From assembly GCA_037013685.1 (NCBI GenBank), contig CM072892.1, positions 18,667,501 through 18,731,500 of the forward strand: a DNA stretch of 64,000 nt. Reading direction: 5' to 3'. Shown one piece after another: positions 1 through 12,375 of the stretch; positions within the stretch are counted from its first letter, which is position 1, and the number at the start of each line of letters is the position of its first letter. The DNA comes from Acridotheres tristis. Its lineage: Eukaryota > Chordata > Aves > Passeriformes > Sturnidae. A program made the translations under genes and the position numbers. Under the pieces are notes generated by a model. It made no database searches. It saw nothing but the letters and a program-made list of their open reading frames with translations, and had not been told where the DNA came from.

Positions 1-1890
1 GGTTAAGATTGCCAGGAACAGGGAACACTTAACATAAATTCTCCTATTCTATATATACTGTTGTTGGTTTCCAGTGACCCAGAAAGTACAGCTGCCTAGA
101 GAAAGGAGGTTACTTATTTTCTTGGTATTAGTTTTATTCAAAGTTTTTATGCTCTGGACAAAACCAGTAAAAGGAATAAAATCCTTAATTGTCAGGACTG
201 TGTATGCTTGTAGGTGGTCAGGTAGGAGTTATCATTGACTATAAGAACAGTTATAAGAACAATTTAAACAAATACAACCATAGCACTTTAATTTTTGGAA
301 GTTAATTAGTGGGACGCATAGAATGCTTTCCATGGAACTCCATTTTTCTACCTCATCCCTCCTAACTCTTTGACATAGATAAATTCTATATAATTCTGTA
401 TGCTGCTGAGATACCACCCATCTGTGGGTTATTCAACAAAAGCATATGCTTCCAAGATGTGCATGTTTTAAGTAGGGCTATAATAACCACTCATATTTCT
501 TAGAAAAATGGAGAGTAGTAAGATGTGGGAATGGTGTGTTCTGATTTGGGCAGTGTAAAGGGAAAACACAAACAAGAAAAGTTCAACACACAGGACAAAT
601 AAATTGTAGGCTCAGTGTTAGACACCATTTCATAAGGTTGAAGTTTAAGGAGTTTTAAGTAATCTCCCTAGAAAAGCAGCAGCAATTTCATTTGTTGAGC
701 AACGTTTAAAAATATTCGCCAAAGCTTTAAAGAATGATTAGTTGAGCAGCTTTCAGTGATACGGGCAAAGTCTTTGGTTCTCATATTATTTTTAGTCTGA
801 TTGGTGAATGTTTTTTCAAGAATATTTTTTTTTAAACTATCAAATAAAATCTCAGTCTTGATGACTTAAATAATAAAGATACAAGGCACATGAAACTGTC
901 AAGATATTTCGATTTCTTGCTAACAGTAACTTCGCTTTTGAATAATCAGTTAAGATATATCCCCTTACAATGTCTCAACAACGGTTTCATGGTCCTTTCA
1001 AATTTATTTTTACACTGTACATTTCTTTTAATAATCCCCCTTCTCATTTCCAATCACTTTCAGCCATCAGTACTTAAGACCTTGATGAGAGGTCTTTTAC
1101 AAATGCAAATAGAGAGTCTTTCCTAAAATCCAGATTGCAGTATCCCAACTCCCTTTCTATAAGGAGGCTAGGAGCAAATTTGAAGTCAAGGAAAAGAAAA
1201 GGGCATTGCAAATACCTGGTAGAGACTAAGTGTGTGACCTTCAACAGATGAAGATAACACACTGTGCTTTGGATTAGTTCTTTTTCTTGCTTTCTCCATC
1301 CAAACTGTTTGCCCATTCATTCTTTAAAGTGAGTTCAATTAAACTAGTTACCTAAATCAGGATCTACTTCTAGTAGTGATTTATGTTTCAGCACCATATG
1401 GTTTTTTTATGATTGGGTTAGTGCCCCTGATGGGAATAGTACAATTTTTTACAATGGAAATAGTGACAGGCAGACCCTTAGCCATTGTACTGTTAGTAGT
1501 TAGACTGTGCAAATACAAAGAATCACTTGAGGGAATTGCAATTACATGATATATATTTTTTCCTGATTAAAATCTACCATCCGTGTTTTAATGGGGAAGC
1601 CTGGGAGCATGTAAATCCTTTTGCCAACAGTCTGGATTATTGAGACCAATTCTGACATTCACGGCTGAAGATGCCTCAGGTATTAATATAAATTGGGTTT
1701 TTGGAGTAATGCACTACTGACTTAAAAAAAGATAAATGTCTGGGGCCAGGACCAAAAGGAAAAATCAATTAAAGTTTAAAGAAAGAATGGCCAAAATAGC
1801 ACCAAGTTTCAAAGTTATCAAAAATGAGGCCTGCATCTCAAGACAAAACCTATTCCTGTTAGAAAAATACCAACTTAAGGATTCAGAATA
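1..1890. other. Unique A+T-rich DNA, no gene seen
   Basis: No open frame here has recognisable domains or convincing splice signals. The sequence is mixed A+T-rich DNA without a repeat family I can name. Short open frames on both strands (around 890-1126 and 1074-1316) have no recognisable protein content and look like chance. Confidence 0.7.
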
Positions 1891-1897
1891 AAGAATT

Positions 1898-1962
1898 CAG
1901 ATTAATATGAATCTAATTAATTATGTTATTAATTATATTATTAATCTAATTAATATTGATCA
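1898..1962. repeat. A+T-only imperfect palindrome (TTAAT/ATTAA-rich)
   Basis: About 65 bases built from repeated AATCTAATTAAT and TTATTAATTA words, readable as both direct and inverted repeats. It could fold into an imperfect hairpin. No gene function is implied; it is a low-complexity A+T tract. Confidence 0.6.
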
Positions 1963-2334
1963 CTGTTAATGATTTAAAATTAGTAGGCACAATTACCATG
2001 GCTTCTAAAAACTTCACAAATTATTTGAACTCAGGTGAATAGATGTATTTTTGTAGGAGGACCTGAAAGAGAAACAAATATTTCTGGTTCAGACTATAGG
2101 CTACAGAATTTTTGAAAACCTTATATGAAGTTTAAAGGGACAGTAAAATAGAAACCATCATGAAAACCTGCAATAATATTCATTCACATAAAGGAATATT
2201 GAGGAACATACTATTTCTTATAGTATCACAGGAAGCAAAGAATATAGAAATCCTTAGTTATCCAGTCACTCTCTTATAGATAGATCTAATATGTGTTAGA
2301 TCTTCCCAACTAATGAAGTTTTTTTTCCTTCCAA

Positions 2335-2895
2335 CTAGGCAGTGAGAGTAGTGGAGCTGGAGAAAGCTACCTGTGCTCTGATACAGCCAGGTTTTTGCAC
2401 AGGACTTCCATCTCCTGGTGCAGGCAATTCTGTACTTTTCAGCCAAAACTTCTTGCACAAGTACAGAATACAAATGCCTTCTTTCAAGTCACATATAGAA
2501 ATTTTATTCTCAGTTTTCAAGGGCCTTAGGACATCTATAGAACCTTCCTGCCTTGACAAGCCTCACAGGATCCTCACCCATGCACCTTCTGCCCTGGCTC
2601 TGGAGCTCCATGTCAGCTCAGGCCTGGACACCCAGGGTAGCCTGGGCAGTGTCATGGGTTAGCCTCAGTCCTACTTCTCCTGCTGTAGATTGATGACTGG
2701 TTTTCCTGGAGGGACTCTGAACTTATATATTAGCTGTGCTGTCTGTACTCCCACCCATCCTGCAGTGATCCTTGGCTCCTGTTCTTGCCTTGACTGGTGG
2801 AACAACCTCCTTCTTACTCCTCTGCAGCAGCAGCTTTCACTTTCTTTCCTCCTTCACTTTTCTTTTTCTTCATATTTATATCATGGCTAATCCAG
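2335..2895. other. G+C-richer unclassified block, possible old interspersed repeat
   Basis: This block is visibly richer in G+C than its surroundings, with abrupt edges on both sides. It contains a pyrimidine-rich stretch ending in AG just before it and CTG/CAG-rich words throughout. Open frames occur on both strands (for example a 106-codon frame at 2342-2662), but none shows a domain I recognise. The texture resembles an old LTR or other interspersed repeat more than an exon. I cannot assign it to a family. Confidence 0.4.
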
Positions 2896-4025
2896 CTCCG
2901 AGCCGAGCACTTATTTTTCACTTAACAATGTGAAGTCTTCAGGCTACAGTTTAATGGGAGGCCAAAGGGCCGCTAATAATACTTGAAGTCAGTAGTTCAG
3001 AAGTCAAGTGTTTTTAGACTGCCATCTGGGTTTCTGAGAGTAAGAAAATTCAAGAAATTCTGCATACTTTCTCCCTTCACCTTTGCAGGTCAGCCTGCAA
3101 TGTTATGGTAATAGTACTACTTAAGTTTAACCTAAGGTCCTTCAACTGAGGGATATAACTTAGTTCATTTCTCTAGAGAGGCTTAGGTTTGAAGATAATT
3201 TGCTTAAAGTCATAGATCAACAGAATTGAAAAGGAAGTTGTTATGCTCAGTACAGCCCATATTATGTAACCCCCAGTTTATGCTCAAACTTCCAACTATT
3301 CTCTAGTGTTCAGTCAGAATATCAGTCTAGAAATCTTTTGTCTTTCCTCCTCAGCTTTCATCTATACTTGATGGAAAGAAGAATATTTTTTTCAGAGGAC
3401 AGGTCTGGATGCTCAGGTTTCTTACTTTTGGCAAAATATGAAACAGTATTTCTGATCTCAGAAACATTAAAGCTATAAATTCTAGAATGCTCCTCCATAA
3501 TTAAGAGTGTCAGACCTGCACAGTCTTCTTTGTCATAGAGCAGAGAAAATGCCTTTAGAAATACTCCTCATAAAGAGAGGTGGTCAGGGAGCAACCTTGA
3601 GACCTTGAATATTCATTAATGTTTGTGTTGTCCTTGGAGAAAAAGCTGCAAAGGCAGAGATGATGCTACTCTGTCTATCTCTAACTGATAAAGGTTTACC
3701 TGGAGGAAAACATTAGCAAAATGCAAGGAAGGGGCAAACTAAAATAGGTTTTTCCATTTCTTCCTCTTTCTGCTGTGAGGTTTCAATAGCAAGATGAACA
3801 GAATTCATTTAATTAGTTTCAGTAATTTTTGAGATTATTTTTTTTTAATCTCAAAATAATGATTAATTTCAATTACTTTCTTTGTAAAGGAAGTATGCAC
3901 TGAAATGAAACATGGTGACCAACATTTATACCCATCATGGAAAGAGAGGGATTTATTTGTCAGTTGAATGACAGATCTTCCATCTGCTTATAGATCTCTC
4001 TCTTTGTCTCGTCCTGAAATCTTGA
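2896..4025. other. Unique A+T-rich DNA, no gene seen
   Basis: No recognisable coding sequence, RNA gene or named repeat. A T run followed by an A+T-rich inverted stretch lies near 3838-3880. Confidence 0.65.
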
Positions 4026-4672
4026 ATCAGAATCATAGAATCAGGTCAGAAACGACCTTTAAATTCATCAAGTAGCAGCCATTAACCCAGCACTGCCAAA
4101 TCCACCACTAAAACATGTCCCCATGTGCTACATCTGCATGTCTTTTGTGAGAAGCATCACCTTCAAGGATGGTGGCCCCACCACTTTACAGCCTTTTCCA
4201 ATGCTTGACAACCCTTATAGTGAAGAAATTTTTTCCCAATATAAAATCAAAATGTCCTCAAATGCAATTTTGACACCTTTTCCCCTCATCCTATTACTTG
4301 TTTCCTAGGAAAAGAAACTGACCACCATATCATTAAAAACTTCCTTTAAGGTAGTTGGAGAGAGTTGTAAATTCTCCCCTGGGACTCCTTCCAGCTAGAC
4401 AACTTCAGCTCCCTCAGATCCTAATCACAAGACTTGTTCTCTAGACCCTTCACCAGCCTCATTGCCCTTCCTGGACACACTCCAGCACCTCTCTCTGTGG
4501 GAGAACCCCCAAAGTGAACATATTATTCAAGGTGTGACCTCACCAATGCTGAGTGCAGCGGGACAATCACTCCCCTAGTCCTGGTGACCACATAATTTCT
4601 GATACAAACCAGGATGCCATTGGCCTTCTTGGCCACCTGGACTCACTTCCAGCTTGCAGTCAGGTGATCCAT
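4026..4672 (-). mobile_element. CR1 LINE 3' end (ORF2 C-terminus plus 3'UTR), 5'-truncated
   Basis: Read on the plus strand, the segment starts with the reverse complement of the CR1 3' terminus (AATCATAGAATCAGG). It then follows the familiar bird CR1 order: a CCCAGCACTGCCAAATCCACC-like block, a phrase meaning 'found as a poor performer at TTCCAATGCTTGACAACCC', AAGAAATTTTTTCCCAATAT, and finally GGCCTTCTTGGCCACCTGG near the far end. CR1 elements insert 5'-truncated, so a roughly 650-base 3' piece is typical. On the minus strand the ORF2 reading frame is broken by several stops, so this is a dead copy. No target duplication is expected or seen. It is the longest CR1 3' end in the window. Confidence 0.93.
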
Positions 4673-5471
4673 CTGTTGAAAGGAATCAGTTTGCTGTGGC
4701 TACCATATCCTTTTCTTATAAAACTGTAAATTCAGATGAAATATTAAAATAAGCCCCAAATATCTTGAAGAAAATTAGTTTCCAACTTTTGAATGTCAAA
4801 TTTGGAAAGAGGGAAGGAGAAAACTAGAGAAAGATGGCAGTAGGGTTCTTTTCATTCTTTTTCTCTTCAAAAGTTAACAGGCTTAAAATCTTCCTTTGCA
4901 GATATAAGACCTGCTTGACATGCTGTTATTATAAAAAATGTGTTGCTGAAGAGACTGTTACCTAGGGAAATTTCCATATGTAAATTAGCATAAGTTAAAC
5001 ATGTCATTGCTGGAGTTTTCTGCTTTCAGTGATAGTTATTCAGTGTAACAGTTATCTGTGTACCAATTTGCACAATTTTCTCTGCAGTTCTCATTTTATG
5101 AAGGTTTATTAATTCACTAACTAGTCACTCTGAGTCCCATGGTACTTTGGCTATATGGAGTTGGCTGGATCCCATAAACTATTATGCCTATAATTTTAAG
5201 TAGAGTTCCTATTTAAAATACCTGAGGACTAAATTAAAAGTCAGGTTAATATTTTCTGTTTGGGGAGGATTATAGAGCTCTGACATACAAAGCATTTTCA
5301 AAAAAATTATTATAAAATTAATTAAATGAAATTAATTTGAATTTAATTTTATTATCTATTTCGCCAATAAAGAAATCAGTTTCACAATGGTACTATGACG
5401 GCATGTGTTGTATTAGTGATTATGTATATTTCTATACAAGTTGGTTTGTGGTTTTTTTTAATTCTTGGGGA
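4673..5471. other. Unique A+T-rich DNA, no gene seen
   Basis: No coding sequence or named repeat. An imperfect A+T inverted repeat (ATAAAATTA ... TAATTTTAT) lies at about 5312-5352. Confidence 0.65.
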
Positions 5472-5586
5472 ATTTGGTTTGGTTTGGTTTTGCTTTGTTT
5501 GTTCTGGGGGGTTGTTTGCTTGGTGTTTTGTTTTTTGTTTTTGTTTGTTTTTGTTTTTACTGTTTGTTTTGTTTTATTTTGTTTTA
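5472..5586. repeat. T/G-rich low-complexity tract, (TTTG)n and (TTTTG)n
   Basis: The tract is made of GGTTT, TTTG and TTTTTG words with a short run of Gs in the middle. Open frames of 68 and 85 codons across it encode only F/C/V/L-rich low-complexity peptide and are not genes. Similar A/C-rich tracts (the opposite strand) occur at 39494, 51481 and 61681. Confidence 0.85.
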
Positions 5587-5588
5587 AT

Positions 5589-8500
5589 CTCTAATAACTA
5601 ATATAAGAATGGCAGTTCCTCTACATTTTTACCACAGTTTAAATCAAAGACCGTATATATATATAAGGTAAAGCAAGAAGCCAGTCTTGGTATAAGATGG
5701 GAACTGTCTTTCTTCCATGTATAAATAAGTCATGTCTTGCTGTGTGTGTTTCTCCATTCTTCCAGAGAGTGATGCACTCTCAGTCAGGGATTTTCTCATC
5801 CCACTAAAACCACCTCAGGACATGTGAAACACAACATTGACAAACATCTTACAGAGTCAGACTATGAACCACAGCATTGGTAACTGTGGTATGAATTTTA
5901 GAGCCTAACTTGAACAAATGGCAAGAGAAATTGTTGTTGGACCAAATGATCTTTTAATGAAAAGGAGTGAAATTCAGAGCAGGCAAGCTTTAATAGCTGT
6001 TTCAGGATCTAACCACAATCTGAACAACTGATTCTATTGAATTTATCTCCCTGGTAATCAAAATGTGTTCATAAGCAAAAATCATTATTATGCTTCATGA
6101 ACTTTACTGTGGAGAAGAATAAGGAGCTATCCCACATGATATAAAACAATGTGTGTATACTGAAGCAATAAGGACGTTCTCAAAGGATTTGCAGCATTGC
6201 TGTATGCTACATGCAATTCCCTCTAAAATGAACTTCCTTATGGTATAATTTCTTCCTGAGAACAATGAATTCAGTGTGCATGGAAAGTAGATTCCAATCA
6301 TCACCCAATGAATTGTTTGAAATTGTCAGCTGAATATACTGCAGTTGTTACCACATGTGAACATATATTGCTCCATTCTTATGTGGTCAAAGTCCTTCAG
6401 TTTCACAATGTTTTTGTATGAGAATATTATAATAATGATACAAAAAGAGAGAGTTAACTCCTGCCCTCTCATTGAAAGAAAAAAGCAAAATTTTTAAAAT
6501 GAGTTAACTAGTCTTAAACAGCTAGGAAAGAAGATTGCCTCGAAGAAGATGACTTCCTTCCACATCCCATGGCACCAAAAGGCTACATTAGTTTCACATT
6601 GAAGCCATTTGACTCAATTGCATTTCCAGACTTTAACATCCCATGGAATTGCCTTGTCATTGTGACAACCAAGAGAAAATAGGATACGAAAAGGGAGGAA
6701 ATTGCAAAGCTGAGAGGAAATTAGATCAACTTTGCTTGTCAGAACTATAACTCGTTGCACCCTGGATCAATTACCAACATTAACTGAGGTTGCTTCTCAA
6801 CAGATTAAGCTGGATTCTTTGGAGGTGAAGCAGGAGTTGGAAAACAGGGCTCCACTGACTGATCCAGCTCCCAAACTATCAAGTCTTTCTTTCTGTCTTT
6901 CTGTTATTCAGTGAATAATAATAATTTTAATGATAAATAAGTCTTCTTGAAGGGAAACAAAGAATTATGCATAGGGACAGATAATAATCAGAGGATGTGC
7001 TCACAGCTCTGAGAGATGAGAGATATATTCAATAGAAAATGTAATTTTTGAGTTAATGTATCTTGTATCTTGTATTTTTGTATCTTATCCAATGTACTGT
7101 ATGCTTGACTACTGGCTACAAAAAAATTCTTTTTTCCTGGGGTTTTTTGAGTCAGTCAGAGAAAACCTGTCAGTATGTCTTCAAAGTTAAGCTTCCTGGA
7201 AGTACTCAATCTTCATTGAAACAGTCTTTTCCAAAATGCCTGATAATTCTGGTGCTAAATTGCTTAGGCTTATCTAGACTTAGGTAATTTAAACATAGCA
7301 GTGATTAGAAATGTAAACTCCTAGGAAGGAACCTCATAAGGTTATTTGGTAATTGAGTGGGAGATTTCAAGCATTTCTTCAATCTAAATATGGACTTAGT
7401 TCCTTAAGAGGTGGCTAGAACCACTTTGTCCATCTAATCTTTTCTCACTGCTGCACTGACATCAGTAAGACACATTCACAACAGTTTCTCAGTATAACTA
7501 TCCCTAATTTCAGTAGATGTGTAGTGAAGGAATTAAGCATTTCTCATTAGAGGAATATTCTTAAGCATTATTTTGACATTTTCAAATGCTGTATGTACTT
7601 AAAAATATTCTGAAAACAGCCAGAGATGGTGTTTTTGAGATTTTGGATTGATTTATATTCTTATGTTGTTATTTGGTGTGAAATTCTCTTTCAAGCAAGT
7701 AATATTTTGTGATTTTCTTTAATTTCAGAGATGTTTCAAGTACTTGCTGTATATTTGTTCTGATAAACACCTTAGAAGACTGATATTTTCCAAAATATTT
7801 GATTTGGATGATTCAAAATAGAATTTACTTCTGTTATGCTTCCTAACATTTTGCATTTAATTAATACAGACCTTCTTAAGAACAACTTGTAGCTATTTTA
7901 ATTATGAAGAAAATGGATTCTAATATTTCTTGTATGAATATTTATGAAAATGACAATTGAAACATAAATATGGTCCCTTTAGAAAGGCATACACCATTAT
8001 TTAACCAGACATACAAAAAAGAACCCCAAAACAGAATGTGAATTATATATCCCACGAAGATTAGCTAAGAAACATTGGATTTCATATATTTTCAATCATT
8101 AAACAACAAGTAAAAAACGCAAAGCAGCTCAGTAATGAAAATAAAAATGCCAATAAAATTTCTAATTTTTTAATTCTTTAATGAGAAAAAATGCAGATGT
8201 CCTTAGATAAGTGGTACTTTACATATTATTTTTGCTATTATATGATGTATTTTTGTCCGGCAAAAGATGTGTCAAGCAACATGATGCTTTTATGGTGTTA
8301 AAAAAACAAGTGAAATAATCTTTAATTTTTGCTTAAGATGTCATTGTCTATGATATAGTTTTTAGTAAAAGCTTGTGTTGTTTTTCCTTATAATTCTGTT
8401 TCTATTTTGTGCTTTCCAAAACTCTAGCAATGGGTTTACTCTGTTTCCTGTAGAGCTATGTCAGCTCAGATTAAGAACACCAGAAAGATTAGATTTAGAT

Positions 8501-9507
8501 ATTTCCTTCTCAGTTGCCATCCTGTTGTTCTCCAGTGAACAGGGTCAAAACTTATTTTGAAAAAATGATGGGAAAGTTCAAGCATATTTTCAGAAAGCAC
8601 TTAGGGCAGCCTACTGTACCGACAGATTTTCACTGGACATCATGTAGGCTCCTGCAATCAGAACCATACTTGGCCATCCGTTCCACAGCAAGAAGAAACA
8701 AGCAACTAATGTCATAAGATGTCACAGAAAGCAAATGACAGAACACAGCTGAGAATTTTTTAATCTGATAAAAAAGCTGCCCAAATGAATGGGAGGAAAT
8801 ATCTGTACTGTGAATCATTTTCAAACAGAAAATAAAGTTGTAGTGATGCCAGTTATATGCTAACTTGACATTTTGCAACAGCAGATACTTGCTTAAGTAG
8901 ATTTTATTAACTGCCACTGAAGATTTGAAATTTTTTTATTTAAATGTGGTCTGGATAATAGAAAGGGAAAAAGTGGTAAATATAGTGTGTATGTATTCTG
9001 TTAAAAAAAACCAAAACCAAAAACAATAAAATAGAATTGGAGACTTTCTACTGCAGGACTTCTATTTGGCTGTGTTTGACTCTTCATCCATATTATGGTT
9101 AATTTTTTACTCACTTTAAAGCATTTTGTAGTATTTGTCATCTAATCAGCAGGCTATTGAGGACAGTTCCCCAATAAAAAGTTAAAATAAATTTTTATCT
9201 TATGGTAAATACGTTAAAAAAATAAAAATAAAGGAATAATAAATCAGGAAAACTAGAAAAAATATTAAGGAAATGGACTACAATAATTGACAAAGCTAAA
9301 ATGGCTCAATTATTTGGGAAATCATCTTCTAATTTCCATTTTCCCATACCCAGTTTTCTGAAGTTGTTTAAGCTGTATGTCGTTCTGCCAAATTCTGTTT
9401 TGAAGGTGATTATATTACAATTGTAATTTGAATAATAATATTTTGCTTTCTTCAATTATATTTGAATTAATTGACTAATAAAAACCTATAGTAGTTTCAA
9501 TAGGATT
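5589..9507. other. Unique A+T-rich DNA, no gene seen
   Basis: Nearly 4 kb with only short chance open frames. There is a small GTATCTT repeat cluster near 7057-7088 and an A/C-rich run at about 9002-9030. I recognise no exon, RNA gene or repeat family. Confidence 0.65.
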
Positions 9508-9580
9508 ATCCATATATATCTATATATATGCATATATATATATATGGATATATAGATATATATAGATATATATAGGTATA
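9508..9580. repeat. (TA)n/TATATAGA palindromic microsatellite
   Basis: An alternating TA tract with GATA/TATC interruptions. ATCCATATATAT on the left is mirrored by ATATATATGGAT on the right, so the tract can form a hairpin or cruciform. Length is likely polymorphic. Confidence 0.9.
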
Positions 9581-9752
9581 TGAATAAGAAGTACTATTGA
9601 AGTACCTAGTTAACTATCTGTTAATATTCACAGATTGAGAATATGATTCATGGCTTGCTTGATATCTTTCAGGATCTCTAGCATCTCTCCATGTGTTTCA
9701 AAACAATTGCATACAGATCAGCCCTCTTTATTTCTTGTTGTCCTAATGATAA

Positions 9753-9789
9753 TACTACTACTACTACTACTAAAAAAATAATAATAATG
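9753..9789. repeat. (TAC)n followed by A7 and (ATA)n microsatellite
   Basis: Twenty bases of TAC repeat run into seven As and a short ATA repeat. This is a compound trinucleotide microsatellite. Confidence 0.9.
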
Positions 9790-9795
9790 ATATTA

Positions 9796-11268
9796 AGCCG
9801 TAGAGTGAGGCATACGATGTTAGTTTTTGATGGATGGTATCTTCCATGTGATCACCCAGAGATCTTACTAACTTATTTCAATTAACAAGTCAATCATAAA
9901 TTTGAAAAATTGCCAAGACAGAGACAGAAAATGCAAAACCAAAGTTTTCTTTCTTAGGTGGGATTAGATTGAGACAATAATGAAGCTGCCAAAGTAATCT
10001 GAGTGCTGCAGTCAGAAGAGGTGATGCCTTTCCTGGCTGACTGATTTTCTATTGGTAGCTTGTCATAATTTATAAAGCATATTCCATAGAGCTATGAGAA
10101 CAAAAGAAGGTCTGGAGGGGCCAAAATAGATAAGAGAACACAGGAAGACCTCTGCTGACTATGACTACTGTTGTGGGGTCGTTTAACACTACTGGGTTTT
10201 GGATGTCTCAAATTCTTTCATAACTTAACCAAGTCTGACTCTTTAAGGAAGAAGCAGAGAACTAATGAGGTTGTACTAACAACATTGATTAAGTATTGTT
10301 AGTTATATCTAGAAATGTCACATCTTCTGCAAAGCCATAGAGCAACTGTATTTTTTTCTCTGATAAAATAGTTAAGTACACAAGAGCATTTCAGATTTTT
10401 GCCTTTTTTATCCTGTTTTCCCCATACACATTAGCATTATTCTGTTCTAGGGATTTAAGGTGAAGTAAGTAAGTGGAGTGGATGCTCTCGCCTTTTCTTT
10501 TTAAGTACACATGTGACAGAATGCAAAATACTATATGAGATTACTTTCAGAAACTTTTGGTCGTATTAATGATTTGTCTGTGCTTTACATGGGTAGAAAA
10601 GATATGTATGGGAAAAAACCACAAACACAAATAGGTTTTTGCTTAGATCCACTGTAAATTTTCTCCAATGCTAGAGAGATTTTTGTGATGTCAGCTGAAA
10701 TCAGTGAAGCTGAAACACAATTTCCCTTGTACTGAGCTACACTACCACTAACCTGGCCAGCCTGAATTGCACATCTTGTCCTCATGTGACTCATATTCTC
10801 TGTTTTTATACATGGTTTTTATCTGGTTGGCAGAGAAATGTGTTTCTTATTAGATAAAAAATAATCAATAATATGGCTTGTGCATTTCTTTGTGGGAGAA
10901 ATCAGTTTGTAGGAGGAGAGGAGGGGAGGATTTTGTTATCATTTTTTGTCTCTGTTAATTTTGTATATTCCCAACATTTTTCTCTGCAAAGGGAAAATAA
11001 CACATTGAAAAAATCTGTAAAACTTGTTGTTCCTGGAAATTTTTTATATGATCTTAGATTTATGCTTGATTTGCTCTATATTTATGGTCAAATTCAGACT
11101 ATTTAAAGCAGTAAAATGTTGAAAGGTGAGATAATTTACAAAGGGTCTCAGAGTTAGAATTATATTAAAACCATAACTTACAGTTACTAGCAAGACTGTC
11201 CAGGAAAAATTCTTGATCTATGGAATAAGGACTTTTGCTTCAGAGAACCTAACTTCTTTTTGTTTTAC

Positions 11269-11273
<5 letters not shown>
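9796..11273. other. Unique A+T-rich DNA, no gene seen
   Basis: No recognisable coding or repeat family. Open frames at 10585-10794 (minus) and 10873-11106 (plus) have no recognisable content. Confidence 0.65.

Positions 11274-11299
<26 letters not shown>
11274..11299. repeat. Poly(T) run, 26 bases
   Basis: An uninterrupted run of 26 Ts, immediately followed by AAATAAATG. It could be the A tail of a minus-strand retrocopy, but nothing upstream on that strand looks like a transcript, so a simple homopolymer is the safer call. Confidence 0.9.
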
Positions 11300-11303
<4 letters not shown>

Positions 11304-11460
11304 AAATGAATATCTCTTATGACCTTAAAAATAAGCCATAAGTAATTCCCCATATGGACATTCAACTGCTAGTAGCAAATGTGTGCATATTATACACCTG
11401 TCAGATAAGCTGTCATCTAACACCTGCCAAATTTATTATAAAATACTGGTGTTCTACACC

Positions 11461-11500
11461 TTAGTCTGATATTAATAGACTTGGTCTGATATTAATAGAC
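11461..11500 (+). repeat. 20-bp tandem duplication, two copies
   Basis: Two adjacent 20-base units (TTAGTCTGATATTAATAGAC and its neighbour) differ at one position, A versus G at base 3. This is a recent local duplication. Confidence 0.95.
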
Positions 11501-11726
11501 TGTGGAATCTTAGCAAATCCCTTCACTACTTGTGCTTTGTTTCCACAGCAAACCTTTGCCTTTGGTCTCTAATTAAAGAGGATTTCTGATGTGCAGATGG
11601 CTAACTACTTCCTTTGTATAGAACCTGGCAAACCCAAAGATATGAGAAAGAATTACCTGAGACGGGATATACTTTAAAAAGCATCTCAGTTCTACACAGA
11701 TATGCATTTTGGTCATATTTAGCCAT

Positions 11727-12370
11727 TGTCCTGGTTTAGGACAAATTTGGGTGGAAACCTTTGAATGGGGTCCCTCTAGGATACAAATACAAGCAGTCCC
11801 TCCTCCAGCTGGTTTGGGGAAAAATATTTCCTCGGAGAGAAATGGAGAAAAAAACCCTTGTTTATTTAACAGGGAAAGCACGTCCCAGCACAAAAATGAA
11901 CAATACTAAACAGCAAAACCTCTTGCTGTTCTGAAGAGATGACAGGTTCAGACGAGTCCCTTCCTTGGGTTGCAGCCCGGCTCACTCAGGCTGTTCTCAG
12001 TCCCTCCATCCCTGGGAAATGTCACAGCCCAGGCCAGGCCTGGTGGGGACAGGTGTGAGCTCCTGGTGCTCCTCTGGGTTTTCAGCAGGTTCAAACAATC
12101 CCAAGAAAAAGAGAAAAAAAAACCAAAACACAGTCCAAGAAGCTTCTCTGCCTCAGCTAGCCAGAAAAACTAACCAAAAGCAAAGGAGAGCTCTCTGCTG
12201 CTGTCCGTGTGAAGGATGCAGGGGAGCCAGTGCAGTCTCTGATAACAAACTCTGCTCCTCTTCTCTCCCCCTTCACTCATGGAACCATCCTTAAATCTGC
12301 AGAACTCAATATTCAACACCAACCGAACAGACGACTGGGAATACAAACATCATAAAGTCACCCCAAGACA
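11727..12370 (-). mobile_element. Solo endogenous-retrovirus LTR with 5-bp target duplication
   Basis: The element has inverted terminal bases (TGTCCTGG at the left, CCAAGACA at the right). It is flanked on both sides by the perfect 5-bp direct repeat GCCAT (11722-11726 and 12371-12375). At about 644 bp with no internal viral sequence, it is a solo LTR left by recombination. Orientation is inferred as minus, because on that strand an AATAAA (11861-11866) lies about 130 bases before the 3' end and a TTTAAGG TATA-like box lies near the 5' side (about 12290). It resembles an LTR family I know from bird genomes. The 5-bp duplication fits ERVL-type and some ERVK-type elements, and I do not commit to a class. 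Open frames of 106-109 codons inside it are shadows. Confidence 0.9.
11861..11866 (-). promoter_or_regulatory. LTR polyadenylation signal AATAAA
   Basis: TTTATT on the plus strand is an intact AATAAA on the minus strand, placed where the R region of the minus-oriented solo LTR would end. It could polyadenylate transcripts entering from the right. Confidence 0.5.
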
Positions 12371-12375
12371 GCCAT

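Noticed and set aside
5395..5601. Overlapping hydrophobic open frames resembling membrane segments
   Set aside because: They translate a T/G-rich low-complexity tract, and the F/V/L/C-rich peptide is an artefact.
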